Assembly: GCA_015680685.1 (NCBI GenBank)
Contig: MNCI01007777.1
Location: forward strand, 1-49,508
Origin: Gnetum montanum
Taxonomy: Eukaryota; Streptophyta; Gnetopsida; Gnetales; Gnetaceae
Reading direction: 5' to 3'
Length of the DNA stretch: 49,508 nucleotides
Shown: one piece after another, positions 1 to 9,710 of the stretch
Position numbering within the stretch: the first letter of the stretch is position 1
Layout of the letters: each line of letters begins with the position of its first letter
The notes under the pieces: generated by a model
The model's database searches: none
What the model saw: only the letters and a program-made list of their open reading frames with translations
What the model was told of the DNA's origin: nothing
Translations under genes and position numbers: made by a program

Positions 1-660
1 AATTCAAACTTAACACAGCTCTCTAACAATTTTCAAATCCCAACTAGGAGTCCATTTTAGATGAGATCAACATAGTTCATCAAGTAGATATTAAAATGAA
101 GGAACTGCAAATTGAAAATATGACTAAGTACATGGGGCTTAGTAATCTAGTAATGCTAACTTTTAGTAGGCTACAAAATGACCTATGAAAGTAAGTGGTC
201 ACTATATTTTCACTCTATGAGAATGAGCACTTGCTCCACAATGAGATACTTCAGAAGTTACACATCACCAATGCAAATCTAGAGGTTTTCAAAGCAAAGT
301 ATATAGGGTAGAGAGATGTTACTAAAAACTTGGGTAAGAGGATGACATACTACTAGGATTTGAAGCGCCAAGTAAAAGTATTTGATGTTGAATGCATGAA
401 ATTTGCAGCCTAGTTTATCAAAACCAAGGAAATATTTCCAATGCTACCATATCCATAGAAGGTACTATCAACATCAACCTTGGTCGATCTAGCATAGATA
501 ATTCATGATCCTAGGATAAAGGAGAAGAAAATGAGGGTGCTAATTGAAGTGTTCTACATAAAGAGTGTAGTAGCAACTATGGTAGATTAGTCATAGGAAC
601 TACCAATGTATGAAGAGCCTCCATCACTAGGAACAACTTGAGACATTTGCCTTGGTCAAT
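1..660 (+). other. AT-rich stretch with a decayed coding-like fragment
   Basis: No intact gene. Reading the plus strand through stops and frame changes gives stretches that look like eroded protein, for example around 230-330 and 400-600, rich in Lys, Glu, Leu and Ile and possibly coiled-coil. I do not recognise the family. The piece lies directly upstream of a retrotransposon LTR of the same orientation (about 850-1690), so it could be the last coding part of that element, but this is only an inference from position. Confidence 0.2.
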
Positions 661-849
661 TTTGTCATCCTATAATTTCTATAAAAGTTAATGTGTTCAA
701 ATTTTTGTAATCTTGCTATATTATAAATTTACTTGAATGATGTTTGTAAGTGGCACTTTAGTTTAGTGAACTAGAAAAAGTGGTTACTTCTACAAATTTT
801 TAAATAAGCATTGTCCTAATTTTATTTAACTCTAAAATGAATTCTTAGC

Positions 850-1690
850 CAGTTGTGAGGGTATGATGAATATACCTATTATCAACTACATCAACACATC
901 TATGTTGATGTAGCTACATTGATGATATAGCTCATGATGCATTGACACATTTGTGTTGATGCAATCATAAATGCCTATATAAATATGACATCTATTATTA
1001 CAGTCAACAATTGCCTATAGTGTGCTCTAAAGTAATTGTATAAAGTCTTTATTTGAGTGCATTGTACCTAAAGACATTGGATGATGATAATAAAGAATAA
1101 TATTATTTCCTTCCATTACAATATTTTGACTTAGATTAAATTTTATTTTCGATGTTCTTTATCTTTCCACATTTAAAGGTTAATATTTACTTTCCCATGT
1201 ACTTCATTAATAATTTAGTTTTTAAACATACATTAAATATGATGAAATGAGCATGATTGATTTGAAGCATAAATACTTATTATTTGGTAATCCCATTATT
1301 GCTCTTACTTGGTATCCCTAATAGTAAACACTTGATAACCCAACAACAATTATGTAAGTTTAAGATGTCTACAAAGAATCAAGATTGGATACTCACCACT
1401 TAGACTAGTTTAGGATTTACTTTATTACATCTTAATTTAATTAGAATAATTTCTTATATTTTAATATTGTTAATAATGGTCTAACAACATCAACAATCAT
1501 ATGCCTCACCTATACTTAACCATATGAACTATGCCTTACACAAGTATAGTCAGGAAGATAGTGATATGTGATCAACTCTTAAAAATATAGAAATTCAATT
1601 AATTTAGTTTACATATTACAATTAGGTGAGGCATAATGCTTATAATTTGTATAGATGGATATAAAGACTACAACATTACTCATCATCTAT
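850..1690 (+). repeat. LTR of the Athila-like family, solo-like
   Basis: Shares the order of landmarks seen in the LTRs at 14329-15182 and 2869-3809: a TATA-like box (976-983), then a stretch ending in an AT-rich 'gtctttatttgagtgcattgtac' type motif near 1045-1070, a 'cacttgataaccc'-type motif near 1330 and a 'catatgcctcacc' motif near 1500. No primer binding site or gag follows, so it is probably a solo or truncated LTR. Ends are approximate. Confidence 0.5.
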
Positions 1691-2868
1691 GATGAAATCA
1701 TTAGATTTTTTTCATCTTGGCAAAACAATTATAAAGTTCATGGTCATATCTTTCTAGTTCCATGTAAGTACTTTTAATGATTGTAAAAATTAGTTTGGTT
1801 TGCTTTGTTAACTTTAATTGTTTGAGCAAATCAATTGCCAAAGAGGAGGCCTTAATCCTTTGGCTCTTAGCCAATAAACTTATATGGTGCCTATGATAAA
1901 TTTTGAAGTTGTCAAATTGCCATTAATAATCTTTTAACTTTTCAAAGGCATTGTGTACACTAATATTACAAACATGACATGGCATGGCTGTACACATGGA
2001 GATCTCATGAACCTTGGATTATAGAATAATCTCTCTCATAAACCATTGAGCTATCGTTGTACACACGAGTTTTATATCGTCATTTTATCAAGGCTCATCA
2101 ATTATAAAACTCATGCCATGTGCACATGATTTAGAAAAGTGAAGTCAGATGGTTGTGAATCGACGCTACAAATTTTGCGGCCCTACGCACATGATTTAAA
2201 ACTGAGACCGTACATGGTTGTGCATCCACTCTATAATTATTGTGGGAGCTTGACCTGTTCTTTGGAAAGTAATGCAAGTACATATTTTCAGAGCTCGAAA
2301 AATTCCAACTCATGTGGAGGGCTTGGGCCGTGCATCTGAAGGGCATTTAACAACCATTGAGGCAACAATTGAAATTGATACTTCGTAACTTTTTATTCCT
2401 ACATTTTACCAAACTCGGTTACAGCCTACGCTCTATTCATAGTTTATACGTATGAATTTTTATACATTTGGTTTGAATGTGACTCTAAGCCATCCTTGCT
2501 CGTGAGTCAAAATTTTCCATCTTTTTGCCCTTTTTGGCCTGTAATCGCCTAGAACCGACTAAATTCTGGTTTTTTTAAAACAGATTTTTGATAAAACTTA
2601 AAGTGAAGCATGAAAAAAAAAACTCTAAAGATCAATCAACAAAAAAGACAGTCTTAGCATGATCTATGAAAGCAGCTTCTTATGTCTTTTAAGAGAGGTT
2701 GTTAAAAAGATACGCAGTTACGGATATGTTGCGCCTTAGCATTCCCTTTACTTGCATCATCTATTTGGAGCTCTTTCAGTTTCATGTCTTTCTCTGCGAA
2801 CGTCTCTATTTTGCAGACTAGCAACTGTTTTGGTTTATCACAGCTATATTGTACCTTTTGATAAATCC
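1691..2868. other. spacer, no gene recognised
   Basis: AT-rich low-copy sequence. The only structure I see is a weak imperfect duplication of about 55 bp (2118-2172 and 2184-2240, both containing 'gcacatgattta' and 'atggttgtg'). Short open frames near 2131-2346 on both strands match nothing recognisable. Confidence 0.4.
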
Positions 2869-3090
2869 AGTGTTTCTCGGATACGATATTAGGTATCCGA
2901 TATGGGATCTCTAATATTGGGGCACAAGCTAATATATTGTGTATTGGATATCAGACATGTGCAGGTTTATAAATACAACACTTAGGTGCACCATCCACAC
3001 AGTTTCATTTCACAGTTCATGCAATTTTGTCAGTTTTTTTTCTTGATTTTACCACTCAGCACATAAGAGTGTATGCCCATACTGTGTGAT

Positions 3091-3186
3091 GTTTAGTAAT
3101 TGAATGAAATCTTTATTGGAATGGAATGTACTTCAACNCGTTTAGTAATTGAATGAAATCTTTATTGGAATGGAATGTACTTCAAC
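3091..3186. other. assembly join: 47-bp duplication around an N
   Basis: Positions 3091-3137 and 3140-3186 are identical (47 bp) and are separated only by 'nc' at 3138-3139. Two contig ends covering the same bases appear to have been joined without merging. Confidence 0.85.
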
Positions 3187-3260
3187 ACTTTTAATAAAGA
3201 TCAAAATTACTCTACATCATTGCAGCATCACTTAGTCTTTATTGATTACACTTGGAATAA

Positions 3261-3809
3261 TTTTACTGTTTTCATTTACCTTAATGTTTACTGTTTTCAT
3301 TAGTTACAAATTTACTTTCTATGCACTTAATTATCCTGTTGTTACTAATCTTGAGCACTTAGGTGTAAATGCTCAGTAACTCTGTAAGTATGCTTAATAG
3401 TGTGGTGCTGGGTAATCCAATAGTAATTATATAAAGTTTCCTCAAACATAAAATTATATTTTTCATCTAGGTTGAGTTTCCTAATTCTATTCTAAATAAA
3501 ATTTTTCGCATGCACTTGTTATTCCATGGCCACCCTTTACTGAACTCTGGTAAAAAGTGAAGACGACCATCAGAGTAACAGTTTTACTGTTTTCATTTAT
3601 CTTAATGTTTACTGTTTTCATTAGTTACAAATTTACTTTCTATGCACTTTATTATCCTGTTGTTACTAATCTCCAGTAGGTGTAATTGCTTTGTAACTCA
3701 AAATTATATTTTCATATAGGTTGAGTTTCCTAATTCTATTCTAAACAAAATTTTTCGCATGCAGTTGTTATTCGATGGCGACCCTTTACTGAACTCTGTT
3801 AAAAAGTGA
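3261..3809. repeat. imperfect tandem duplication, about 300 and 228 bp
   Basis: Copy 1 is 3261-3560, copy 2 is 3582-3809. Both start with 'ttttactgttttcattta', share a 'tatgcactt.attatcctgttgttactaat' block, and end with 'tttactgaactctg.taaaaagtga'. Copy 2 lacks about 70 bp from the middle. It duplicates the 3' part of an LTR and a little of what follows it. Confidence 0.8.
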
Positions 3810-4545
3810 TGGTAGGGCTGCTACACAGCTTTAAACAATCGCTTATAAAAGACAGACAGAAACGTCATTGTTAGCCCAAACAATTTTGACTTTGACTATA
3901 ACACAGAAGCTAACAGTGTCTTGATATTTCTTAATAGCCGGAACTACAGGAAAGATGTCAGTCTCATAATTGTAAATAAACCTGGGTGGTACGTTACGTT
4001 TGTCTGATGTAAAGTCGGATGTAATTGCTGTAACTGAGGTTGGTGATCGAGTTACAGTTACATGATCGCACGTCATCTTTGCTGTAATAGATTTCATTAT
4101 TTCCAAAGACGGAAGAGTTACAAAGTGGCCAATTAAATTTAGGCTGCTCTGACTCCTTTTCAATTCTAAGTTCAAATAAACGTTTGTTTATATCTATAAA
4201 AATAAGGAAAAGGTATATATAATTTTTATAAATGTGGTGATTTTTGTAAATACATATTTGAGTTTTAAAGATGTCAGGGTGATGGACTGACGTTTTTATT
4301 TGATGATAGCTCTTGTTAAGGTACGGGCGGCTCTCGATTTGAAAGATGGAGAGAGAACGTTCTAGAGAGTCCTGTTTTGAGAGTTCTTTTTTCCTACGTT
4401 GTGACCAATCGAGTTGCTGCATCGCATTTTCTTCTTTTTCTTCTTGTGTAAGTTGCTGCTTCACCGTGGGTCATGTTCATCGTCGTTATCAGTGGTTTTA
4501 CCCCGTCGGAAGGCAGCAGGTTAAAGTGTTAGTTATGATTGATTG

Positions 4546-4581
<36 letters not shown>

Positions 4582-5081
4582 ATTATTATTGAGTCTTACC
4601 CACAACTATCGGATTTTCAGGTTCAATCCAACTTTTCATATCCGGCAACTTAGAATGTATATTTTGCTCACACCAGAAAGCGAAGTCACAGTGGGCTGCC
4701 TAGCCAGAGGTTCGATGTCAACTCATTACAAATTTGCAGGGAAAATCAGTGTTTTTAAAACGAGCCAAGAATGGCCGGTCCAACGATTAATCTGCAGGAT
4801 TGCAATTTGGGCGGACTTGGGTTGCGTCAACACGAATTTTATTCAAAACCTTATTTTTAATGAACAATCAACAATTACTGATTTTTGCTGAGTTTTAGTT
4901 ACTGCCTAACACCCCCTGAATTTATGGATTCTTTAATTCTATGGACTATTAACAACAAACAATCCAATTGTTCTCGTGATAAGATGTTCTTCTCAGACCT
5001 ACTAAAATGTTGGGTCAAGACATTTCCTTAAAACTAAAATTTTATTATTTGTAAGGACTCTTCGGATCCATTAAACAGTAT
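3810..5081. other. spacer with an unidentified open frame (4577-4891, +)
   Basis: No recognised gene. The open frame at 4577-4891 (104 codons, plus strand) begins just after an (AT)n tract and matches nothing I know. The sequence around 4330-4530 is less AT-rich and could be a gene remnant, but I cannot support a product. Confidence 0.3.
4549..4576. repeat. (AT)14 microsatellite
   Basis: Uninterrupted AT dinucleotide run of 28 bp. Confidence 0.95.
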
Positions 5082-5139
5082 ACCCCAAAAAGAGAATTTT
5101 ATTAATTAAATGAGATTAATAAAATTCTCTTTTTGGGGT
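5082..5139. repeat. perfect 25-bp inverted repeat with 8-nt loop
   Basis: The left arm 5082-5106 begins ACCCCAAAAAGAGAATTTTA and is the exact reverse complement of 5115-5139; the loop is 5107-5114. Such a long perfect arm is unexpected in otherwise decayed DNA. It could be a small foldback/MITE-like element or an RNA hairpin; no flanking target duplication is evident. Confidence 0.85.
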
Positions 5140-6570
5140 CCGACACCGCCCCCCAAATGTCTTGCTAGAAAATATTTGGCTCAGGCATTGCAATACATGA
5201 CATTAATTGTCACCTATGCATCATAAAAAGAATCTGATTTGTGGAAGCCAGGAATCCAGGATTCGTGATTCTGAACGTGTTTGGGTATGTGTGCCTCAAG
5301 AAAAAGTGGGATGGATTCCTAGCTGAGGACATGATAGAGAAAATTTAAATTTATTACTTTTTTTAAAAATTAAATCCCATATATCATAAAAATACATTGT
5401 AAAATATAGAACAAGTACAATGTAAATCCAAAATATTGTTAATGCTTAAAAATTGCATAGAAGATTGCAATATCACCATTAAATTGAAGCAAGAAAATTT
5501 GCAAAGGTATGGAGGGCATTGAATCCATTTCCTTACTTAGGAGCCATAAACTGGCCAAACATATAATTTCTGCAACAACCAAAATGATAGCAATAAAATG
5601 AAATCCTTTTGTTACTCAATCCAATATTTCCAAACCAAATTTATAACAAATCAGGTCTACTAATACTTTTGTTCAACGACTACCTATGAGTAGCACCATA
5701 GGGCCATGTTGAATATGACCGCATTATAAGAATACACAACTTAACTAGGCACAGCCCAGTAACTCATCTCACTTACAATGATCCAAAACCTTTCAGAGGC
5801 TGGAAAATCGGGACTATTCATCAGGCACTAGTCATGATGAAGGGGGAAAGTAAAACAGAATGCCATGAGCTTGCATATGGCCATTGTCTGTGGTGGGTTT
5901 CGTTGCTTTATAAGCAAACAGATTTTTAAAAAAGTTGAATAAGCATCCATCCGTCATCATGTTCATGACTCATGACCCATGACGATGACCTTGTTTTGTG
6001 TTTTCTTTATTCAGCAGAGATATGAATAAAAGAGCAAAAACCAGCAATGAACAATAAACACGCGTGAATGTGTGGGTCATGGTGGAACCTTTGACGCTCC
6101 CAAAGCCAGGCGAATCCATGCAAATGAAATGTTTTCGCCCCGTCCAAAACTTTCCGTATGATCCATATTTGCCCCTTCGGCCTTCGGTTACCATAGTAGC
6201 CCTTTCCTGATTTCCGTGTGTTTGTTTATTTGTTCGTACTCCCTTGTTTTCTGTGGTCCGTCTCATGCCGATGCCATGAATCTTGATTGCTTGCTTGCGA
6301 CTTAACAATGAAATGAAATTTTTGGTATGATTCAGAACAGGAGAAGATATGTAAGATTTTAATGCAAAATGCAGACAGCGCAAGAACTAAAAAGGCAATA
6401 ACAATACGAATTTCAATGTATATGTACAAATCTACATAAAATTTCATTGGAAATTATGAAATACATCCCTATTGCGAATTTAATGCGCTTTTGTACGCGC
6501 TCCCCAATCCAACTTGAACAGTTCGTCAAAATTTATCCGGAATCCCGAATCTCTGGCGCATAGATTGTCA
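5140..6570. other. spacer downstream of the WRKY gene
   Basis: No recognised gene. The part nearest 6570 should hold the 3' UTR of the minus-strand WRKY gene. Open frames at 5970-6447 on the minus strand have no recognisable domain and are probably chance. Confidence 0.4.
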
Positions 6571-7560
6571 CTAGTAAATGATGGAGGGGCAAACATGATT
6601 GTGCCTGCCATGATATGTAAACGTCACCACACCTGCGTCTGATGCGTCCCTTTCCACGTACTTTTTCACTCGGCAGCCGTCCTCCTTGCATTTATAATAA
6701 CTCCTAAAATTAATCTTCCATTAGTATTCGTCCTTGATCGCTGCATTAAAGAAATTAATATCATTTATTAACTATGCTTAAGGATTAATTATACTTAGGA
6801 TAAGGGCTCCCGCTCCTCTTAAGGATTTTCCTTCCATACATCATCCATTTGTAACCGTCGTCCAGTGATTTTTCATCATTGCTGCGAACTTTAATTACCC
6901 TAACAATGTTCTCCACTTCTGCAGCCACGCTACTGCTGTGATCCAAAGGAATTTGCCTGCAAGTTTTTTGCAAAATCCAGCACCCCTGCAGTCAGTCAGG
7001 AAATTTGTAACAACAGTAACGTATAAACATTTCAGTACTCACGATGGTGTCATACTCCAAGCATACTGGACATGATTTGGGTGATTATCTATGTTGAGAA
7101 CATGATCAGAAACATGATTAGAAAGTGGCAGATTCTGAGATTGATCTGCCATGGAAGAAGGACTCGGAAAAGCCATTGCTGATGCTGTAAACATCTCAGG
7201 AGGCCAGATATCAGACTCGTTGTGAGACTGGGGAATGACCTGCTGTGATTCTGATTCTGGGAAGAACTGCATGTTATCCACCAACTCAAATTGATCAATG
7301 TTGATGTCACTGTGGAAATTAGAGAAATCATTCGTATCCAATTCCCATTCCAATCCCTGATTCAAGTCCATTACTTGAGAGCCGCTTCCTATGCCTTTGT
7401 CCATGTCTTTTTCACGGAAAACTTGTATTTGCAATGCACTTTGACAAGTACTTCGGCTTCGAATTCTGAGTTGCAAATTGCTGTGGGAGCGGGGATGTAG
7501 ATCCCAGGGTTGCCGATTTGAGAATTTATTAAGGTTCAAAATCAGCATGGACGCCGACAT
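6571..7560 (-). CDS. WRKY transcription factor, group IIc (WRKY50/51-like), with divergent WMMYGRK heptapeptide
   Basis: Three exons on the minus strand: 7560-7043, 6956-6795 and 6703-6571 (stop TAG at 6573-6571). Intron 1 is 7042-6957 (GTGAGT...TTGCAG) and intron 2 is 6794-6704 (GTATAA...TTTTAG), both phase 2. The model gives 270 residues from the ATG at 7560; the internal ATG at 7404 gives 218, closer to the small size of this subgroup. Exon 1 encodes an acidic, Gln/Ser-rich N-terminus without a known domain. Exon 2 holds SLDDGYKW followed by MMYGRK; exon 3 holds the zinc finger C-X4-C-X23-H-N-H, preceded by SYYKC. Intron 2 falls at the conserved R-type position, five residues before the first zinc-binding Cys, though the codon now reads Lys. 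The VERDASDAG segment after the finger Cys resembles WRKY50/51. WRKY proteins bind W-boxes in the nucleus, often in defence genes. The core heptapeptide has Arg-to-Met and Lys-to-Met changes, so normal W-box binding is doubtful. No stops or frameshifts are seen. Confidence 0.88.
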
Positions 7561-8330
7561 GGAACAGGGGAACTCGCAGAATCTAGCTATTCTAGCACTG
7601 GATTTGGATAGAAATGATTCGTGTCATGGTATGGTATGGTACATTAGGAAGCCTCCTGTTTACTTCCCTTTGCAGCGTTTACACGAGGTTGTGCACTGTC
7701 AAAAACTGTACCGACCAAGTGTCTTGCTGGCAATTTACAGTCAAACCGTTCACATGCTGAATCGTTGCAGATGCTATCTCTAAAAGTTTACCAATTATAC
7801 CTTTGGAAGTTAAAAGGAGAGGAGCTGACCTTTGGAAGTTAAAAGGAGAGGAGCTGCAGTAAGCCCTTTTTGGTGTCGGCTTACAAGACGTGAATTTTAG
7901 AGAGTTTGGAAATTGAAATTATGGTAATATAGTTACATGGAATTTTATAACTCAGCATTGAACCCATAACTTGGAGTTGACCTTGCTCTTAGACGCAACT
8001 TTTTTTCAACAATGAAATTATGGTATTGTGAGTTGCAGCTTCCATAGTGCATAATGCTGGGTTTCTCCGAAATTGGGAAGTCAAAGACGGAGCCAATAAT
8101 GACGGCACAAAAAGTTGGTTTACATCTGGAAGCTGAGACAAGACAACTCCAAGTCTACTATAACTAAAATTGGTCGCAGGATATTACAGTACTACTACAA
8201 GGTTACTCTACTTTTGCCACGAAAAAGGGAGACCAGAACCGAGAAATGAATGTTCTAATCACTTACTTTTCACCCCTCGCTGCACACAGGAATGTTCTGT
8301 ATATATACATACTTAGATATGACCATGGGC
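7561..8330 (-). promoter_or_regulatory. WRKY gene upstream region with W-boxes
   Basis: Upstream of the minus-strand WRKY gene lie W-box cores (TTGAC followed by C or T): 7739-7744 (minus), 7977-7982 (plus) and 8079-8084 (minus); further ones are at 8465-8470 (minus) and 8888-8893 (plus). W-boxes are the usual binding site of WRKY proteins and auto- or cross-regulation is known for the family. I see no convincing TATA box close to 7560, so the transcription start is not placed. Confidence 0.5.
7801..7856. repeat. 27-bp direct repeat upstream of the WRKY gene
   Basis: The 27 bp at 7801-7827, starting ctttggaagttaaaaggaga, recur exactly at 7830-7856 (period 29). Confidence 0.9.
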
Positions 8331-8335
8331 AGTGT

Positions 8336-8735
8336 AAGAATATGATGAAAGTGAAGGAATGAAAAGTATGCAAGATAAACGTGTTTTTTCACTGAAAAGG
8401 CCCCTGTGGAAGCAAACAGGAGCCCTCATCGCTGACGTAATTGTTTATATAAGAATATGATAAAAGTCAATGAATGAGAAGCATGCATGGTAAACGTGTT
8501 TAGAGGAGCCCTGGTCACTTACGGCTACCATTACGTAATTGCTTATATAACAATATGATGGCCATTATGTAATTGAAGCAAACAGGAGCCCTTTTTGCTT
8601 ACGGCTACCATTGCTCACATAAGAATATGATGAAAGTTGATGAATGAGAAGCATGCAAGGTAAACGTGTTTCTTTTTCCTGAAAAGCCTCCTACAAATGC
8701 AAATGGAAGCAAACAGGAGCCCTGGTCGCTGACAA
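8336..8735. repeat. local repeat array in the WRKY upstream region
   Basis: Three copies of a block with 'taagaatatgat.aaagt..a.gaatga.aag.atgca.g.taaacgtgttt' begin near 8336, 8451 and 8621, with a partial fourth near 8548. Each is preceded by a 'taattg.ttatata' or similar stretch, and the phrase 'gcaaacaggagccct' recurs between them (near 8413, 8578 and 8708). Spacing is irregular (about 115-170 bp). It sits roughly 0.8-1.2 kb upstream of the WRKY start. Confidence 0.75.
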
Positions 8736-8999
8736 TTATCAATCAATAAGAAATATTCATGATGGAAAAGCAAACCAGGAAAGAGAAACTCTAAAAGCAA
8801 ACCGGCTAAGAGAAACTGTATTATAGGCCCAATTTGGCTGAGAGGTCATTAAATACTAATTTTGTCCATAACCCTAATTAATTAACATTGACTTAGAAAT
8901 ACAAAGAGATGGCAGAATGTGAAAACAGTGCACGGCGTAGGAGAAGGAGGGTTCTACCTCTGCGAAGAAGCACATCTAGCATTGTAGACTAAGATAGAA

Positions 9000-9710
9000 A
9001 CGACGCGTGGATCGGACGCAGAACAGGATCGGAGCGCACGGATCGGGGCACAAAACAGGAAACGGAGGCCGAGGGGGCGGGAGGTGGGTGGATCGCCTAG
9101 ATCCAGACCGTGAAGGGCTTAAAATTTCAGATCTGCGGCTGAAACCCGTAGACGTGTTAGAACCGGCGTCTGCTGCGACCACGATTTGTCAGATGTGCCA
9201 AAGCCGCGGCCTTGACTGTGGCTGTGGCCGCGACTGCATCCGCGGCCACAGGCGAAGCTTCCATCTGGCCACGACCCAGAACACGTCTTCGCCCATGTGC
9301 TCCGTTTTCGTTGATGGGGACACGTTAACAGCGACGGCACTCAGACCTGCGGCGGCGCTGCTGCAACGGAATTTTCAGGGCAATGACAATGACAGTTGGG
9401 TTCACTGCAACAGTGCTCAACACGGTGGTGGTGGTGGTGGTTTCAGGAGGAGGACGCGTGCGGCCGCCGCGGGGGGGTTTTTGCAGAGCCGGAGGCAGAG
9501 GCGGAGACGGAAGTTCTGTGCACGGAGATCTGCCCCGACCCAGAGGCCAAGCGCAGAATAAATGTAAAATAAAATAGTAAAAACTTAGAGCAGATGCTAG
9601 GCAGGCAGAATAATACCAGGATTTCCAGCACTGTCCCTGTTTCAAGCTCTTCTCCTCTGCCTCTCCTCTCGTAAAGTGTAACACGGTGCCATCTCCCACC
9701 CATGTAAATC
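9000..9710. other. GC- and CpG-rich block, no gene recognised
   Basis: Clearly richer in G, C and CpG than anything else in the window, with NotI- and SacII-like sites, a (GGT)n run near 9424-9440 and C/G-rich low-complexity stretches. Open frames exist on both strands (plus 9007-9561; minus 9325-9703), but their proteins are Arg/Gly or Pro/Ser low complexity and match no family I know. It may be an unmethylated promoter or first-exon region, or an insertion of other origin. Confidence 0.5.

Larger units (their letters stand above)
2869..3809 (+). repeat. LTR of the Athila-like family with internal duplication
   Basis: Parallels the LTR at 14329-15182 over most of its length: a TATA-like box (ttataaatac near 2970), 'aacacttaggtgcac' just after it, 'tgtgtgatgttt.gtaattgaa' (near 3085), an AATGAAATCTTTATT polyadenylation-like region, 'gcacttaggtgtaa' and a 'gggtaatccaa' motif. 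The 3' part is present twice (3261-3560 and 3582-3809). The join at 3138 adds an artificial repeat. No gag follows. Confidence 0.55.

Noticed and set aside
3520-3560. Primer binding site 'atggccaccctttactga' after the LTR at 2869
   Set aside because: It occurs twice within a duplication, does not match the Asp-tRNA site of its family and is not followed by gag.
5970-6447. Minus-strand open frames downstream of the WRKY stop
   Set aside because: No recognisable domain, not in frame with the WRKY exons, and AT-rich codon use typical of spacer.
9007-9561. 184-codon plus-strand open frame in the GC-rich block
   Set aside because: Low-complexity Arg/Gly-rich protein; long frames on both strands are expected where stop codons are rare because of GC content.
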